A stretch of DNA of 7,024 bases from Pseudomonadota bacterium. GTDB lineage: Bacteria; Pseudomonadota; Alphaproteobacteria; UBA1280; UBA12223. The stretch covers positions 1-7,024 of the forward strand of contig PTJW01000052.1 in NCBI GenBank assembly GCA_002937495.1, given 5' to 3'. Under the pieces are notes generated by a model. It did not search any database, was not told the origin of the DNA, and saw only the letters and a list, made by a program, of their open reading frames with translations. Shown piece by piece: positions 5,183 through 7,024 of the stretch; positions within the stretch are counted from its first letter, which is position 1; each line of letters begins with the position of its first letter. The position numbers and the translations under genes are program-made.

Positions 5183-7024
5183 TTATTTTTGAAATAGGAA
5201 ATCTTGAACATTTTGCTCTAAGTTACCTTTATCATCATAATCAAAGTAAGTTTTAATTTCTTTTTTCTTAGCTTTTTTAATAATGTTTGTTGTTACAAGT
5301 CTGTTAAAACCATCAATAACACCTTTTGGAGTAATTTTATCTTGAATAATATCAAGCTGGTTAATGTTACCACTAATAACTACACCTAAGTTGTTTCTTC
5401 TTAACTGCTCAGGTTCTACACGATAGTTTAGAGTTAAGTTAGCTAAGTCAACCTTACCTTTTGCAGTAATAGAGTCACCTGAAAGATTAAAGTCAATATC
5501 TGATGTTCTTAATACACCATCTCTAATTGAACCAACTACTTTCATTTCATTAATTGTTGTATCAAAGTTTGTTTTGCCTTTACCTTGTAGTAAGCTTTTA
5601 GCAAATACAGCTACGCCTGAATCATCTACTTTTCTTAAAACAATATCTTTAAAGTCTAGGTTTAATGAACCAGAAAGCTTACCTAATAATGCTTTTAATG
5701 AAACACCTGTACCTGATAAGTTAAACGCACCATCTAAGTTAAACTCTGCAGTTTTTGTAATATATGTTGGTAGTAATGTATGAACAGGGAAATCTTGAGC
5801 TTCAGCCTTAACCTCAAAACCAACCGGAGAGTTTAAACCAGCATTTGCTGTTAACTTAATAAAACCATCTTTATCTGTTTTAAGATTCAACTGGCTAACA
5901 ATTAAGTTGTTATTTTCTAAGTTTGCTTTTAGGTTAATTTGATAGAAAGTTCTATTACCATAAGTACACTCTAAACAAACAATAGAAGTGTTAACTCTTA
6001 AGTCATTAACATATGAGAAGTCTAGTAGCTCATCTGACCACTCTAGTTTACCACCTGCGTGGTCTGAGTCATCTTTTTTAATGTAAATTTTATCAATATC
6101 TAATTTAATAGATGATGTAACACCTTCTCTATCTTTTGAAATATTGAAGTTACCTTTTAACTGGTTGTACTTAGACTTAAGATCAATCATAGACATTTCT
6201 AATCTGTTTTTAGAAACATTAACTTCTGATGTTAGCTCTAAAGCTTTAAGATCTAGGTATTTTTCTTTAAGTTTAAATACTGTGTGGTTAAACTTAAGGT
6301 TATTTGCATCAGCAAACTTAGCACTTAGTTTACCAACAAACTGTACTTTAGATAATTTGTATGGGTTGTTTAGTAAACCTTGTAAGTTAACATCATGGTC
6401 TTGTGAAGATAGTTGAGTTTTAACTCTTAAACTATCTGGATTTTCAATATCAACATTAATATTTACTTTTTGCTCATCACCATTATAAACACCTTTAAGC
6501 TTTGTAGTTAAAACTGTTTTGCTGTCTCTAACGATAGTACCATAAATTTTTGTAATTTCTTTGCTTGTATCTTCTTTTTCATCTACATAGCTAACTGTAC
6601 CGTTCTCAACTACAATTTGACCAAACTGAGTTAAACCAGCTAAAGTATTTTTTAGCTTTCTTGAGTAGTATCCTGAATTTTTAACCTTTAAAGGCTCCCA
6701 GTTATTTCTACCCTCTTCATCTGTAATAAGGTTAACTTTAGGTCTGTTAACAACCATTTCATCAATTGAAAAGTTGAACATTAATAAATCTGATAGTTTT
6801 TTACTTAAAATAACATGGCCAACTTCAGCTAGCTTTGTATTGCTTGAAACTGAGTCTACAACGATATCTTCAGCATAAATTTTAGGGTTTGGCATTAGCT
6901 GAACTTGTAAGTCACCGTTAATTTTAACTCGGTAACCTAGATGCTCACCTACTAAGTTTTCAACAATACCTTTATTGTTTTGCCAGTTAACAAAAGTTGG
7001 GGCTGTAAAAACAATAATTACACA
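5183..7024 (-). CDS. AsmA-family inner-membrane/periplasmic protein (N-terminus beyond right edge)
   Basis: The frame is open from the right edge of the window to TAA at 5183-5185, giving 613 visible residues. An ATG at 6893-6895 is internal: the 43 codons before it continue the family's N-terminus, with a hydrophobic VIIVFTAP, then FVNWQNNKGIVENLVGEHLG and YRVKINGDLQVQLMPNPKIY, the standard AsmA opening (membrane anchor, then Gly-x-x-V-x-I-x-G-D, then P-x-P). Only the first part of the anchor is missing, so the full protein is probably 620-640 residues. The rest is beta-rich, with the C-terminal AsmA pattern LLGKLSGSLNLDFKD (446-460 of the visible part) and ITAKGKVDLANLTLNYRVEP (519-538 for its main part). 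AsmA-like proteins are anchored in the inner membrane and reach across the periplasm, probably moving phospholipids to the outer membrane. A CLEC motif (350-353) lies in the periplasmic region. It heads or continues a unit with the ATP12 gene 18 bases downstream. Confidence 0.9.
   Translation of the reverse strand, partial: CVIIVFTAPTFVNWQNNKGIVENLVGEHLGYRVKINGDLQVQLMPNPKIYAEDIVVDSVSSNTKLAEVGHVILSKKLSDLLMFNFSIDEMVVNRPKVNLITDEEGRNNWEPLKVKNSGYYSRKLKNTLAGLTQFGQIVVENGTVSYVDEKEDTSKEITKIYGTIVRDSKTVLTTKLKGVYNGDEQKVNINVDIENPDSLRVKTQLSSQDHDVNLQGLLNNPYKLSKVQFVGKLSAKFADANNLKFNHTVFKLKEKYLDLKALELTSEVNVSKNRLEMSMIDLKSKYNQLKGNFNISKDREGVTSSIKLDIDKIYIKKDDSDHAGGKLEWSDELLDFSYVNDLRVNTSIVCLECTYGNRTFYQINLKANLENNNLIVSQLNLKTDKDGFIKLTANAGLNSPVGFEVKAEAQDFPVHTLLPTYITKTAEFNLDGAFNLSGTGVSLKALLGKLSGSLNLDFKDIVLRKVDDSGVAVFAKSLLQGKGKTNFDTTINEMKVVGSIRDGVLRTSDIDFNLSGDSITAKGKVDLANLTLNYRVEPEQLRRNNLGVVISGNINQLDIIQDKITPKGVIDGFNRLVTTNIIKKAKKKEIKTYFDYDDKGNLEQNVQDFLFQK

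Noticed and set aside
5574..5783. 69-residue plus-strand frame opposite the AsmA gene
   Set aside because: Antisense shadow of a well-supported coding region with no independent support.
6144..6416. 90-residue plus-strand frame opposite the AsmA gene
   Set aside because: Antisense shadow; Leu/Ser-rich composition arises from the opposite-strand Lys/Asp/Asn codons.
6893..6895. ATG at 6895 (minus strand) as the start of the AsmA gene
   Set aside because: The frame stays open to the right edge and the 43 upstream codons encode the conserved AsmA membrane anchor and opening motif, so this Met is internal.

Overview
The window is AT-rich DNA, by eye roughly 70% A+T. It encodes proteins typical of an alphaproteobacterium: a trigger factor, an ATP12-family F1-ATPase assembly chaperone (a family restricted to alphaproteobacteria and mitochondria) and a long AsmA-family protein. 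The low GC, lysine-rich proteins and intergenic gaps mostly under 250 bp suggest a small-genome, possibly host-associated or streamlined lineage. I cannot name a genus. The trigger factor gene shows clear codon selection (all Arg AGA, mostly Leu CTA, many C-ending Asn/Tyr/Phe/His codons), so translational selection still seems to operate.

Layout. The left half reads rightward: the 3' end of an unrecognised gene (1-303), an AT-rich gap with a weak hairpin and a sigma70-type promoter, then tig (528-1853), closed by a 28-base perfect palindrome terminator. A second promoter (1916-1943) drives a two-gene unit: a 75-residue single-pass membrane protein (1985-2212) and, one base later, a 552-residue fusion of a ten-helix DMT/EamA-type membrane domain to a GGDEF diguanylate cyclase domain (2214-3872). 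The right half reads leftward: an AsmA-family gene entering from the right edge (5183 to beyond 7024), then an ATP12-type chaperone gene (4463-5164) 18 bases downstream, ended by an AT-rich stem-loop. A HIT-family gene (3901-4299) follows with its own promoter. The two halves converge on a shared bidirectional terminator at 3876-3902.

How the genes fit together. tig and the ATP12 gene serve protein folding and assembly (nascent chains at the ribosome; F1-ATPase alpha subunit). AsmA points to envelope lipid homeostasis. The small-protein/DMT-GGDEF pair looks like a membrane sensor making cyclic di-GMP; it is the best candidate here for an under-described system. The HIT protein carries Cys at the place of the catalytic histidine, the most striking single-residue oddity. 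No RNA genes, mobile elements, CRISPR arrays or attachment sites were seen.
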